Shown piece by piece: positions 7,571-16,839 of a DNA stretch of 64,000 nt (positions within the stretch are counted from its first letter, which is position 1; each line of letters begins with the position of its first letter). Under the pieces are notes generated by a model that worked only from the letters and a program-made list of their open reading frames with translations, was not told where the DNA came from and made no database searches. A program made the translations under genes and the position numbers. Where the stretch lies: positions 53,992 to 117,991 of the forward strand of contig CAYGOT010000007.1 of assembly GCA_964351595.1 (NCBI GenBank). The letters run 5' to 3'. The DNA is from UBA6059 sp964351595 (GTDB taxonomy: Bacteria > Bacteroidota > Bacteroidia > Cytophagales > Cyclobacteriaceae).

Positions 7571-9508
7571 ATGGGAAAAATAATTGGTATCGACTTAGGA
7601 ACCACTAACTCATGTGTCGCCGTAATGGAGGGTAATGAGCCGGTAGTGATCCCTAATAGCGAGGGAAAACGCACCACTCCTTCTATCGTGGCTTTTTTGG
7701 ACAATGGGAAGGGTGAGAGGAAAGTAGGTGACCCTGCAAAAAGACAGGCAATCACCAACCCTCAAAATACCGTGAGCTCTGTGAAGAGGTTCATGGGTAA
7801 GAAATTTAACGATGTAGCTGCCGAGCGCAAGAATATGTCTTATGGCCTGGAAAGTGGCAATAATGACACAATCCGCGTGAAGATCGGTGATAGAAACTAT
7901 ACTCCTCAGGAGCTTTCAGCGATGATTCTTCAAAAAATGAAGTCTACTGCTGAAGACTACCTGGGAACTGAAGTAAAAGAGGCGGTGATCACTGTACCTG
8001 CTTACTTCAATGACGCTGAGCGTCAAGCGACAAAAGAAGCTGGCGCGATTGCTGGCCTTGAGGTGAAAAGAATCATCAATGAGCCTACTGCTGCGGCATT
8101 GGCTTATGGTCTTGATAAGAAAAATCAGGAAATGAAGATAGCGGTGTATGACCTTGGTGGTGGTACATTCGATATTTCGATCCTTGAATTGGGTGATGGT
8201 GTATTCGAAGTGAAATCTACTAATGGTGATGTACACCTTGGTGGTGACGACTTTGACTCAGTGATCATCGACTGGTTAGCGGCCGAGTTTAAGTCTGACG
8301 AAGGACTTGATCTTACAAAAGATCCTATGGCCCTTCAGCGTTTGAAAGAAGCTGCTGAGAAAGCTAAGATCGAATTGTCCAGCTCTTCCAGCACTGAGAT
8401 CAACTTGCCTTATATCATGCCGGTAGACGGTGTGCCTAAGCACTTGGTGAGAACACTGAGCCGTGCAAAATTTGAGCAACTGTCTGACGCTCTAGTGAAG
8501 AGATCATTGGAGCCATGTAAGAAAGCATTGTCAGATGCTGGCATGAACATCTCTGAAATAGATGAGGTGATTCTGGTAGGTGGATCAACAAGAATCCCTA
8601 GAATCCAGGAAGAAGTTGAGAGGTTCTTCGGCAAGAAGCCTTCAAAGGGTGTAAACCCTGATGAGGTGGTGGCCATCGGTGCTGCAATCCAGGGTGGTGT
8701 ATTGACCGGTGAAGTAAAGGATGTCCTGCTTCTTGATGTCACTCCTCTTTCACTTGGCATTGAGACCATGGGTGGAGTAATGACCAAGTTGATCGAGTCT
8801 AACACTACGATCCCTACCCGTAAGTCGGAGGTATTCTCTACTGCTGCTGATAATCAGCCATCTGTAGAAATCCACGTACTCCAGGGTGAGCGCGCTATGG
8901 CGAAGGACAACAGAACGATTGGAAGGTTCCACCTTGATGGTATACCACCATCACCTCGTGGGGTACCCCAAATCGAAGTGACTTTCGACATAGATGCCAA
9001 CGGTATCATGAACGTATCCGCTAAGGATAAAGGCACTGGTAAAGAGCAGAAAATCAGAATCGAGGCTTCATCCGGATTGACAGATGAGGAAATCGAAAAG
9101 ATGAAGAATGAGGCAAAAGCCAATGCTGACTCTGATAAGGAAGCTAAAGAGAAGATCGATAAGATCAACGCAGCTGACTCGCTCATCTTCCAAACTGACA
9201 AGCAGTTATCGGAGTATGGTGATAAGCTCTCTGATGCCAATAAGACTGCCATCGAAGGTGCATTGACCAAGCTGAGAGAGGCTCATGGTAAGCAGGATAT
9301 AGCTGCGATCGATGCGTCGATGGAAAAGCTCAATACTGTATGGCAAGCTGCCAGCCAGGAAATATACGCTGCACAGCAAGCGGCTGCTGGTGGAGCTGAA
9401 GGAGGCCCTGCCGAAGGTGCTGCTCCCGGTGGAGAAGCTGAAGGTGATGCAAACGACTCTGACGTGTCAGATGTAGAATTCGAAGAGGTAAGCGACGAGA
9501 AAAAGTAA
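7571..9508 (+). CDS. dnaK: molecular chaperone DnaK (Hsp70)
   Basis: ATP-dependent cytoplasmic chaperone, 645 residues, full length. The nucleotide-binding domain shows GIDLGTTNSCVAVMEG, the second phosphate motif DLGGGTFDISILELG and the adenosine motif GGSTRIPRIQEEV. The substrate-binding domain follows DVTPLSLGIETMGG, and the C-terminus is an Ala/Gly-rich linker ending in an acidic tail, EEVSDEKK. dnaJ and grpE are not adjacent, so the gene is monocistronic here. No CIRCE inverted repeat was seen upstream. Confidence 0.99.
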   Translation: MGKIIGIDLGTTNSCVAVMEGNEPVVIPNSEGKRTTPSIVAFLDNGKGERKVGDPAKRQAITNPQNTVSSVKRFMGKKFNDVAAERKNMSYGLESGNNDTIRVKIGDRNYTPQELSAMILQKMKSTAEDYLGTEVKEAVITVPAYFNDAERQATKEAGAIAGLEVKRIINEPTAAALAYGLDKKNQEMKIAVYDLGGGTFDISILELGDGVFEVKSTNGDVHLGGDDFDSVIIDWLAAEFKSDEGLDLTKDPMALQRLKEAAEKAKIELSSSSSTEINLPYIMPVDGVPKHLVRTLSRAKFEQLSDALVKRSLEPCKKALSDAGMNISEIDEVILVGGSTRIPRIQEEVERFFGKKPSKGVNPDEVVAIGAAIQGGVLTGEVKDVLLLDVTPLSLGIETMGGVMTKLIESNTTIPTRKSEVFSTAADNQPSVEIHVLQGERAMAKDNRTIGRFHLDGIPPSPRGVPQIEVTFDIDANGIMNVSAKDKGTGKEQKIRIEASSGLTDEEIEKMKNEAKANADSDKEAKEKIDKINAADSLIFQTDKQLSEYGDKLSDANKTAIEGALTKLREAHGKQDIAAIDASMEKLNTVWQAASQEIYAAQQAAAGGAEGGPAEGAAPGGEAEGDANDSDVSDVEFEEVSDEKK

Positions 9509-9530
9509 CTTACCCTAGTACATAGATCAT

Positions 9531-9566
9531 AAAGCCTTCGCTGATGTTTCAGCGAAGGCTTTTTCT
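9531..9566. terminator. terminator after dnaK, probably bidirectional
   Basis: AAAGCCTTCGCTGA, a 4-base loop TGTT, then TCAGCGAAGGCTTT form a 14-bp perfect stem, followed by a T-rich run. The convergent TPR gene ends 6 bases beyond. The A run on the left gives a U tract on the other strand, so it can serve both genes. Confidence 0.93.
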
Positions 9567-9571
9567 TTTAT

Positions 9572-10537
9572 TTATGGTTGACCACATTCGGCTGTCAACG
9601 TTTCGAAGACTTCAGTCATTCCTAATTTATACGCTTGCCATAAGCTAATACAAGCCTTCTCTTTGTCTGATTGAGAGTAAAGGTCATATAATAAGAAATG
9701 AGCGTAAGCGAGGTTAGGAAAATACTTAAGGACTTTTTCGACATCTTTAATGGCGCGTTCGTCCTCTCCTAAAAAGAATAATGCAGATCCACGTTGAATA
9801 TAAAAAAAGGGGTTAACAACCATTTCTTCGTGCTCTTCGTTATCAAAAATTTCCATTGCTTTACTCATGTAAGGAATTGCTTCGCTCCCTTTTCGTTTCT
9901 GAATTAGGTCAATGCCAATCATCAAATTCACTCTACCATTACCCGGGTCAATCTTAAAAGCTTTGTCTAATTCTCTTTGCGCAAGACTATCCTCCTTCAG
10001 CTCATTTAGACAACTATACTTGTTCATCAAAAAATCAACGTTATCAGGGTAGTATTCTAGCAAAATGGAATAGTCATCAAGGGCTTCTTGTTGATGTCCG
10101 CTGAGGGTATAAGCCAGAGCTCGATTTATTCTGGCTATCGAATCATAATCTTCATTGATTGTGATTACTCTCGAAAAGTCTGTGACGGCTTTTTCATAAT
10201 CAGACAGTCTTAGATATGCTATTCCTCGGGCCAAGTAGGAGTCAGTCATTTCAGGCTTAATTTCAATTGCTTCTGAAAAGTCCTCCACTGCCTCTTCTAA
10301 CTTAGAATCATAAAACGTCATTTTAATGAATCCAGAATTATAGTATAGCCACTGATCCTGATTGTTGTTTGCTACAAGAATATCTAGATAATATAAGGCA
10401 GAATCGTAATTCTCATTCTCATAGTGTAGGTGGTACATTTTCTCAAATTGCCTGTAGCCCTGACAATAATTATCAAATGAGATAAGCATTAATACCAATA
10501 CTATTAAACCGATTGGTACTTTAGATTCATTCAGCAT
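9572..10537 (-). CDS. secreted TPR-repeat protein
   Basis: 321 residues with a hydrophobic N-terminal signal-like segment (about residues 8-25) followed by tandem tetratricopeptide repeats covering most of the chain. Typical TPR spacing is seen in EAVEDFSEAIEIKPEM, KAVTDFSRVITINEDY and EALDDYSILLEYYPDN. TPRs are protein-binding scaffolds; the partner is unknown. There is no lipobox cysteine in the usual position, although a Cys stands at the end of the hydrophobic segment (NYCQG). It is transcribed alone, converging on dnaK. Confidence 0.82.
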   Translation of the reverse strand: MLNESKVPIGLIVLVLMLISFDNYCQGYRQFEKMYHLHYENENYDSALYYLDILVANNNQDQWLYYNSGFIKMTFYDSKLEEAVEDFSEAIEIKPEMTDSYLARGIAYLRLSDYEKAVTDFSRVITINEDYDSIARINRALAYTLSGHQQEALDDYSILLEYYPDNVDFLMNKYSCLNELKEDSLAQRELDKAFKIDPGNGRVNLMIGIDLIQKRKGSEAIPYMSKAMEIFDNEEHEEMVVNPFFYIQRGSALFFLGEDERAIKDVEKVLKYFPNLAYAHFLLYDLYSQSDKEKACISLWQAYKLGMTEVFETLTAECGQP

Positions 10538-10598
10538 AACAAGTCATGTTTGCATAATGAGTCCTAGAACTCGGATTACAATATAAAATAAATATACG

Positions 10599-13367
10599 TT
10601 ATCCCGTATTCCTCATCGCACCGGCAATCGCGTTGATGGTAATCAGCAAGTCAAGCAGCGTCCGCTCATTTTTCTCGGCATCATTCTGATCCTTTACTGC
10701 TCTCCAGGTTTTAAGCAAAGCGACCTGACGATCATGCAGATGCTGCAAGAGTGAGGCTCTAAGCTTATTGGAATAATAGTGAGAAACCCTCCTTTCAGAA
10801 ATATCCTTGCCCAGCAAATCATGAAGTGCATCCCTTGTCAGCTTCAATTCTGTTAAGAAGAGGTTGAGGAATTTGTCCCTGATCTTCTCATCTGCCACCA
10901 ACGAAGCATACTTAGTCATGATATCCTCATCCGTAGCAGCGAGACTAGTATCCACATTGGTCAGCACGTACCTGATGAATGGATCATGGCCGGTTGCCTT
11001 CTTGAACTCTGCATAAGCCTTAGCATCATTCTTCTTGAGATTGCTGAGCGTCGTACCCAAGCCGTACCAGCTGGTCATGTTGAAGCGCGACTGGCTCCAG
11101 GAAAATACCCAAGGAATAGCTCGCAGGTCCTCCAGAGAATGAGCCCCCGAGCGCCTTGAAGGCCTTGAACCAATACGGCTCGACTCGATGGCATCAATAG
11201 GAGTCGCCTCCCTGAAGAAAGGAATAAAGCCTTCCTCGTGCATCAATGCAGAGTAGTGCTTCTTGCTCTCGCTCGCCATCTTGTCAATCAAGTCGGCCAG
11301 TGGATGCTCTTTTCGCTCGGTATATTTTCCTCTGATGTACTTTGCCGTAGTACTGGCTGTGAGCAGCTCGATATTATATTCTGCATTGACTTTGTTGGCA
11401 TACTTCTGAGCGATGGTCTCTCCCTGCTCGGTCAATCGGATATCTCCATTTACGGTAGAGTGAGGCAATGCGCTGATGAAATAGTGGGTAGGGCCTGCAC
11501 CTCGGCTAATAGAGCCTCCTTTGCCGTGGAAGAACCGGATTTTTACATCCAGCTCTCGTCCCACCTGGCTGAGTTTGGATTGAGCTTTGAAGAGGCCCCA
11601 CTGGCTCGCGAGGATACCACCATCTTTATTGCTATCGCTATAGCCGACCATCACCTGCTGGACTTTCTCCTCCTCCTGTCGGGTGTTTTGGAGATACGCC
11701 AGGCTCCTCTTCGTGTAGGGGTGCAATAAGAAGGACCGCAGAATTTCAGGCCCATTCTCAAGATCCTCTATGGTCTCGAGTAATGGTACCACAGGTATGA
11801 TACAGACCAGCCCTTCATCGGTCTGTCTGGTCAACCCACACTCACGTGCTAGCAGATAAACAACGAGCAAGTCGGATAGACTTCTGGTCATGCTCACGAT
11901 AAAGCTACCTATGCCCTCAGTGCCATAATTAGCTACGTGCTGCTCTACTTGATAAAGACACTCCACTACCGCCTGTGCATTAGGGCCTAAGCTACTTTTC
12001 GCATGGGCGAATGGGCGGTTTGACTGAAGTTCCTTGTTAATAAATTCTAATCGCTTGGTCTCATCCCAATTCAGAAAGTCCTGACCATTGAGGCCTGCTG
12101 CATTCATGAGCTGGGCGATGGCATTGTCATGAAATGCCGAGTTTTGCCTGATATCAAGGCGTGCCAGGTGAAAACCGAAAGTCTCGACTGTCCTGATTGC
12201 ATTGATTACCTCATCCTCAGCAATGGCCTTAGCACCAAAGTCAAGCAATGCGCTCTTGAGCAATTTCAAGTCAGAGAGCATCTCCGCAGCAGTCACATAA
12301 GCTCCGGGAAACTCCTTGAGCTCTGTGGCATGTCCCCGCTTTGTATCAAGTGGCATTTTAGCCATAATCAGGTTAAGGAATTGGCGAAAGGCCTCTCCTT
12401 TGTTTCTGCTAAGGGCAGGTTCGCCATCTTCACCTAACTGTATAATCATCTGATAGGCGCGCTCTCGCAATGATGGGCTGGCCTTCTCCATATCACAGGC
12501 AAAGCTCAAATGCCTCACCAGGTAATTCAAACGTCTACGGATCACGACCATTGCATTGAGACGAAGCTGGCTTAGGGTGTTAGCCGTTACTTCCGCCGTT
12601 ACGAAAGGGTGACCATCACGATCCCCACCTACCCAGTTGCCAAAGCCGACTTTGGGAAAGGCATGTTGATCATAAATAAGCTGACGATCAAGCCCTGCTT
12701 CTCTCCAGGCCTGAAGCATACGACGATCAAGCACCGGGATCACATCCGGGAAGACATTGACCAGGTAGTGCATGATGTTACGAAGCTCCGAAGGCACATC
12801 GGGCTTTTCTACGAAGATCTCTCCGGTCTTCCATAGTCTGTAGAGGCTAAGCTTAATATTATGTCTGATATTCTGAAGCTCCATGCGAGTGTACATGGTG
12901 TTTTCTCTCTGCACGAGTAGCAGATAGAGCTCCCTATGATGCTCGAGCACGGTCGCTCTCTTGGCTTCCGTAGGGTGAGCGGTAAGGACGGGCTCAATTC
13001 TGACTTTGGGCAGATGCTCGGCAATCTGTTGACCATCAAGCCCAAGTGCCATTAGGCCTTTGATCTGATTAGCCCATAGTCCATTGATGCTGGAAAGCTC
13101 CTTATCTTCCTTGGATCTACGCTGCTGTACGGCACCATTGACCTCTACCATATTTACGAGTTGGAAGATCAGTGAGTATAGCTGGATGTGCTTTGGCGTC
13201 AGGTTGGTCAGCTCTTCCGAAGAAAGTTCGTTGATCCACGGTATTTGACCCGCGATGGTCTCTTCCCCGTTTTCCGATAGGACTTCCTTGAGCGCTTCAA
13301 GTAAAAAGTACAAATCCTCGTAAGGCTTACCGAGTTGATCTTTGATTTCTGCTAATATCTCTTTCAT
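10599..13367 (-). CDS. ppc: phosphoenolpyruvate carboxylase
   Basis: Cytoplasmic anaplerotic enzyme that carboxylates PEP to oxaloacetate. It is 922 residues, the normal length. Catalytic motifs are present in order: VLTAHPTEAKR (His), GYSDSNKDGG, FHGKGGSISRGAGP (His) and RPSRRSGAHSLEDLRAIPW, with the conserved C-terminal MRNTG. It lies downstream of asnS on the same strand but 396 bases away behind inverted repeats, so it probably has its own promoter. Confidence 0.98.
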   Translation of the reverse strand: MKEILAEIKDQLGKPYEDLYFLLEALKEVLSENGEETIAGQIPWINELSSEELTNLTPKHIQLYSLIFQLVNMVEVNGAVQQRRSKEDKELSSINGLWANQIKGLMALGLDGQQIAEHLPKVRIEPVLTAHPTEAKRATVLEHHRELYLLLVQRENTMYTRMELQNIRHNIKLSLYRLWKTGEIFVEKPDVPSELRNIMHYLVNVFPDVIPVLDRRMLQAWREAGLDRQLIYDQHAFPKVGFGNWVGGDRDGHPFVTAEVTANTLSQLRLNAMVVIRRRLNYLVRHLSFACDMEKASPSLRERAYQMIIQLGEDGEPALSRNKGEAFRQFLNLIMAKMPLDTKRGHATELKEFPGAYVTAAEMLSDLKLLKSALLDFGAKAIAEDEVINAIRTVETFGFHLARLDIRQNSAFHDNAIAQLMNAAGLNGQDFLNWDETKRLEFINKELQSNRPFAHAKSSLGPNAQAVVECLYQVEQHVANYGTEGIGSFIVSMTRSLSDLLVVYLLARECGLTRQTDEGLVCIIPVVPLLETIEDLENGPEILRSFLLHPYTKRSLAYLQNTRQEEEKVQQVMVGYSDSNKDGGILASQWGLFKAQSKLSQVGRELDVKIRFFHGKGGSISRGAGPTHYFISALPHSTVNGDIRLTEQGETIAQKYANKVNAEYNIELLTASTTAKYIRGKYTERKEHPLADLIDKMASESKKHYSALMHEEGFIPFFREATPIDAIESSRIGSRPSRRSGAHSLEDLRAIPWVFSWSQSRFNMTSWYGLGTTLSNLKKNDAKAYAEFKKATGHDPFIRYVLTNVDTSLAATDEDIMTKYASLVADEKIRDKFLNLFLTELKLTRDALHDLLGKDISERRVSHYYSNKLRASLLQHLHDRQVALLKTWRAVKDQNDAEKNERTLLDLLITINAIAGAMRNTG

Positions 13368-13763
13368 AAGATTCTATCTTGAATTGGTAGTATTAACCAG
13401 CGACCGAGCCACTTCGTTTTGGAGTAACTATTCGATTGGCGCCAGTATCCACACTACCGCAAATTTTGGAAAGAATACATTAATACCAGCATTAACCAAG
13501 AAAAGCTGCTAAGTATTACAATTCATTCAATCGAAGTATGATTCATTTGAATGAATTGTAAATAGAAGTCTGGAAATGAGGTTTAAATATCAAATAGGCA
13601 ACTGGTGTTAAGTTAAGCGTGCTTTAGCCAAACCAAGTCTCGTTCTTTTTACCCCATGCTACTTTAAAAAATATAACCATAGCTACGGCTATGCTGATAT
13701 TTTTTGCATTGCCTAGAATAAAAATTACTTCGACTTATACGACACAACACACTTAACTTAACA
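13368..13763. other. 396-bp ppc-asnS intergenic region
   Basis: No open frame with protein-like content was seen. The region holds two separate inverted-repeat structures (13516-13561 and 13605-13764, listed below). The stretch 13368-13515 before ppc contains no clear TAnnTTTG element on the minus strand. Confidence 0.6.
13516..13561. repeat. perfect 15-bp inverted repeat
   Basis: TTACAATTCATTCAA at 13516-13530 and its exact complement TTGAATGAATTGTAA at 13547-13561, with a 16-base spacer. There is no T tract after the stem on either strand, so a regulator site or mRNA structure is as likely as a terminator. It lies 149 bases upstream of the ppc start. Confidence 0.75.
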
Positions 13764-13764
13764 C
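13605..13764. repeat. 160-bp inverted-repeat element (MITE-like) abutting the asnS stop
   Basis: The ends are GTGTTAAGTTAAGCGTG (13605-13621) and CACACTTAACTTAACAC (13748-13764), a 17-bp inverted repeat with one mismatch. Inside is a nested hairpin: AAAAAATAT...ATATTTTTT enclosing CATAGC-TACG-GCTATG. The right end touches the asnS stop codon. The long palindromic organisation without an ORF suggests a miniature transposable or REP-type element. No flanking target duplication was recognised. Confidence 0.65.
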
Positions 13765-15209
13765 TAGAATTCGCAATTGCCAGGAGTTCGGGGAAAGGGA
13801 ATCACGTCGCGTATATTACCCATACCTGTAATGAACTGGATCATGCGCTCGAAACCCAGTCCAAAGCCTGAGTGCGGTGCTGTTCCAAACCGTCGGGTGT
13901 CCAGGTACCACCACATCTCTTCGGCAGGCATATTCATTTCACGCATTCGCGCTAGGAGTACATCATGACGTTCCTCACGCTGAGATCCGCCTACTATCTC
14001 TCCGATTCCGGGGAAGAGTATGTCCATCGCACCTACGGTCTTGCCGTCTTCATTTTGACGCATGTAGAAGCTTTTTATCTCCTTGGGGTAGTTGTAGAGG
14101 ATGACCGGCTTTTTGAAATGCTTCTCAACCAGGAATCGCTCATGCTCAGACTGCAAATCAGCACCCCACTCCTCAATCAGATAGCTAAATTTCTTTTTCT
14201 TATTAGGCTTAGAATTGCGAAGGATGTCGATTGCCTCAGTGTATGTGATACGCTCAAAATCATTCTCCACCACGAACTTCAGCCGTTCAATAAGGGACAT
14301 CTCGTTGCGCTCAGTTTGAGGCTTGTTCTTCTCCTCATCTAACGCTCTCTTTTCAAGGAAAGCCAGGTCATCTGCGCAATGGTCTAGTGCGTAGTTGACG
14401 AGATACTGGAGCATCTCTTCCCCAAGATCCATATTGTCATCTATATCGTAAAAAGCCATTTCGGGCTCGATCATCCAAAATTCCGATAGGTGACGCGAGG
14501 TGTTGGAGTTCTCTGCGCGAAAGGTCGGGCCGAAGGTGTAGATTTCCGATAGGGCCATGGCCACCAACTCTCCCTCTAGTTGCCCCGAGACCGTAAGATT
14601 TGCCTCACGCTCGAAGAAATCCTGCTTGTAGTCCACAGCGCCTTCTTCTGTCAATGGCGGACTCTTGGGGTCAAGGGTCGTCACGCGGAATGTCTCGCCA
14701 GCACCCTCAGCATCAGAGCCTGTAATGATCGGGGTATGTATATTCACAAACCCCTTGTCATGGAAGAACTTGTGTACTGCGAAGATCATCGCGTGACGAA
14801 TCCGTAGGATTGCTGCGAAAGTGTTGGTGCGTGGGCGCAGATGTGCAATCTCGCGCAAGAACTCGAGTGAGTGCTTTTTAGGCTGCAAGGGATACTTCTC
14901 GGGATCGGCCTCTCCATAGATCTCAATGCTCGCTGCTTCCAACTCCACGGACTGACCGCTACCCAGGCTCTCTACCAGTTTTCCAGTCGCAGATATACAG
15001 GCACCTGTCGTGATCTTTGAGATCAATTCTTCGTCGAATTGCTCAGGTGATACTACGATTTGGAGATTGTGAATAGTCGACCCATCATTGAGTGCGACGA
15101 AAGCGACATTCTTACTGGCACGCTTCGTTCGTACCCACCCTTTAACCGTCACCTCCTGACCAACTTCCGCGTCGGTCAATGCTTTGATAATCTTTGTTCG
15201 CTTTGTCAT
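13764..15209 (-). CDS. asnS: asparaginyl-tRNA synthetase
   Basis: Class IIb aminoacyl-tRNA synthetase charging tRNA-Asn, 481 residues. It has an N-terminal OB-fold anticodon-binding domain (VKGWVRTKRASKNVAFVALNDGS, about residues 20-42) and a catalytic core with motif 2 FRAENSNTSRHLSEFWMIEPE and motif 3 GFGLGFERMIQFITG. The frame is open 36 codons further upstream to 15317, but that extension is Cys- and Arg-rich and unlike the family, so the ATG at 15209 (MTKRTKII) is chosen. Divergent from rpoN. Confidence 0.97.
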   Translation of the reverse strand: MTKRTKIIKALTDAEVGQEVTVKGWVRTKRASKNVAFVALNDGSTIHNLQIVVSPEQFDEELISKITTGACISATGKLVESLGSGQSVELEAASIEIYGEADPEKYPLQPKKHSLEFLREIAHLRPRTNTFAAILRIRHAMIFAVHKFFHDKGFVNIHTPIITGSDAEGAGETFRVTTLDPKSPPLTEEGAVDYKQDFFEREANLTVSGQLEGELVAMALSEIYTFGPTFRAENSNTSRHLSEFWMIEPEMAFYDIDDNMDLGEEMLQYLVNYALDHCADDLAFLEKRALDEEKNKPQTERNEMSLIERLKFVVENDFERITYTEAIDILRNSKPNKKKKFSYLIEEWGADLQSEHERFLVEKHFKKPVILYNYPKEIKSFYMRQNEDGKTVGAMDILFPGIGEIVGGSQREERHDVLLARMREMNMPAEEMWWYLDTRRFGTAPHSGFGLGFERMIQFITGMGNIRDVIPFPRTPGNCEF

Positions 15210-15233
15210 ATAATATCGTAGTATTGCGTGTTT

Positions 15234-15250
15234 TTGGCACGCTATTGGCC
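15234..15250 (+). promoter_or_regulatory. sigma-54-like -24/-12 sequence upstream of rpoN
   Basis: TTGGCACG at 15234-15241, four bases, then TGGC at 15246-15249. The GG and GC dinucleotides are 10 bases apart, as in sigma-54 promoters (TTGGCACG-N4-TTGC), with one mismatch in the -12 element. It points toward rpoN, 136 bases before its start. This may be chance; no enhancer-binding activator gene is in the window. Confidence 0.35.
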
Positions 15251-15335
15251 TTGCCGTATTGCTACAAGGTCTGCAAAAACAGAGCGCAAAAAAACGATAA
15301 TTAGGGCGCATTATCAAAGAATCACCTAATTATCA

Positions 15336-15343
15336 TAAATTTG
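15336..15343 (+). promoter_or_regulatory. TAnnTTTG -7 element upstream of rpoN
   Basis: TAAATTTG matches the Bacteroidota -7 element exactly and lies 43 bases before the rpoN ATG. The -33 half is weak, so this is a partial promoter match. It is the more likely vegetative promoter for rpoN and the gene behind it. Confidence 0.45.
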
Positions 15344-15385
15344 GTAGAAGCTCAAAAAACGAATAAAAAGGGATATTTTTAGTTA

Positions 15386-16828
15386 ATGCAAAAGCTTGGA
15401 CTCATACAATCACTGCAACAAAAACTGTCTCCTCAGCAGATACAGTTTATCAAGTTGCTGCAAGTACCAACGGCCGAGTTAGAAACAAGGGTAGAAGAGG
15501 AGCTCGAGATCAATCCTGCACTGGAAGAAGGCAGGGATGAATCTGATGACAACAGTGACTCGGATGATTTTGACGAAGGAGAAAGCGAGAAGGAAGACGA
15601 CCTGAACATCGAGGATTATCTTCAGGACGACTATACAGGATACAAGATGCAAGGTGACGGCCCCAATCCGGATGAGGAAAATCGGGAGATTCCGATCACA
15701 ATGGGTGCCACGTTACACGAACAGCTCGTTGACCAATTGGGATACCTACGGCTGGATGAAAGACAGACCACCATCGCCAAGCAACTTATCGGAAGTATCG
15801 ATAGCGATGGCTATATCCGACGGGATCTGGAGGCCATCATCAATGATCTGGCCTTCTCTCAAAATATAGAATCGGATGAAGAAGAGCTGGAAGATATTCT
15901 CTTCAAGATTCAGACATTTGATCCTCCTGGAATTGGCGCCCGTAATCTCAAAGAATGCCTTGCCCTACAGCTGGAGCGCAAAGAGCCTCGGAGCGCCTAT
16001 GAAGAGATCGCATTGATCATTTTGAACTCATGTTTTAACGAATTCACAAAGAAGCATTATGATAAGATCCAGAAGAAACTGGAGATAGAGGATGAGGAAA
16101 TCCTAAAGGAGGCCATTACGGTCATCACCAAGCTCAATCCCAAGCCGGGGGGGAGTTCGGACGCTTCGTCACGCACACAGTTTCTCATGCCGGATTTTAT
16201 ACTCACCAATACGGATGGTAAACTCGACCTGGCGCTCAACTCTCGAAATGCACCAGAGCTCCGCATTAGCAGATCTTATTCGGAGATGCTGGACACTTAT
16301 GATAAGTCCAAAAAAAAGGATAAAAAACTCCGTGAAACTGTCACCTTCGTCAAGCAGAAACTGGATTCTGCTAAGTGGTTCATCGATGCGATCAAGCAAA
16401 GACAGAATACATTGCTCAATACCATGAATGCCATCATCGAGCTTCAATATGATTTTTTTCAGGACGGAGATGAGGCAAAACTAAGACCCATGATCCTCAA
16501 GGATATTGCGGAAAAGATCAACATGGATATTTCTACGGTCAGTCGTGTCGCCAATAGCAAATCGATTCAGACGGAGTTTGGCATCTATCCGCTCAAGTAT
16601 TTCTTCTCTGAAGGTATCGCCACGGATAGCGGCGAAGATGTAAGTAGCCGGGAAGTCAAGCAAAAACTACGCGAAGCCATAGACAGTGAGGATAAGAAAA
16701 AACCCCTCTCCGACGAGAAGCTAGAAAAGCTGCTCAACGGTATGGGCTACAATATCGCCCGCCGCACGGTCGCCAAGTATAGGGAGCAACTCAATCTACC
16801 TGTCGCCAGACTTAGAAAAGAGCTGTAG
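15386..16828 (+). CDS. rpoN: RNA polymerase sigma-54 factor
   Basis: Alternative sigma factor that directs RNA polymerase to -24/-12 promoters and needs AAA+ activators. It is 480 residues. The Gln-rich activator-interacting region I is at the N-terminus (LIQSLQQKLSPQQIQFIKLLQ), followed by an acidic region II (about residues 50-90), the core-binding domain, the helix-turn-helix region (ITMDISTVSRVANSK-like, about residues 375-390), and the C-terminal RpoN box ARRTVAKYRE that reads the -24 element. It is immediately followed by a membrane protein gene. Confidence 0.97.
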   Translation: MQKLGLIQSLQQKLSPQQIQFIKLLQVPTAELETRVEEELEINPALEEGRDESDDNSDSDDFDEGESEKEDDLNIEDYLQDDYTGYKMQGDGPNPDEENREIPITMGATLHEQLVDQLGYLRLDERQTTIAKQLIGSIDSDGYIRRDLEAIINDLAFSQNIESDEEELEDILFKIQTFDPPGIGARNLKECLALQLERKEPRSAYEEIALIILNSCFNEFTKKHYDKIQKKLEIEDEEILKEAITVITKLNPKPGGSSDASSRTQFLMPDFILTNTDGKLDLALNSRNAPELRISRSYSEMLDTYDKSKKKDKKLRETVTFVKQKLDSAKWFIDAIKQRQNTLLNTMNAIIELQYDFFQDGDEAKLRPMILKDIAEKINMDISTVSRVANSKSIQTEFGIYPLKYFFSEGIATDSGEDVSSREVKQKLREAIDSEDKKKPLSDEKLEKLLNGMGYNIARRTVAKYREQLNLPVARLRKEL

Positions 16829-16839
16829 TGCGAGATTTC

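Noticed and set aside
11238..11729. 163-codon plus-strand frame opposite ppc
   Set aside because: Antisense to a conserved catalytic part of PEP carboxylase; a composition shadow.
16057..16447. Minus-strand frames opposite rpoN
   Set aside because: Antisense shadows over a secure sigma-54 gene.
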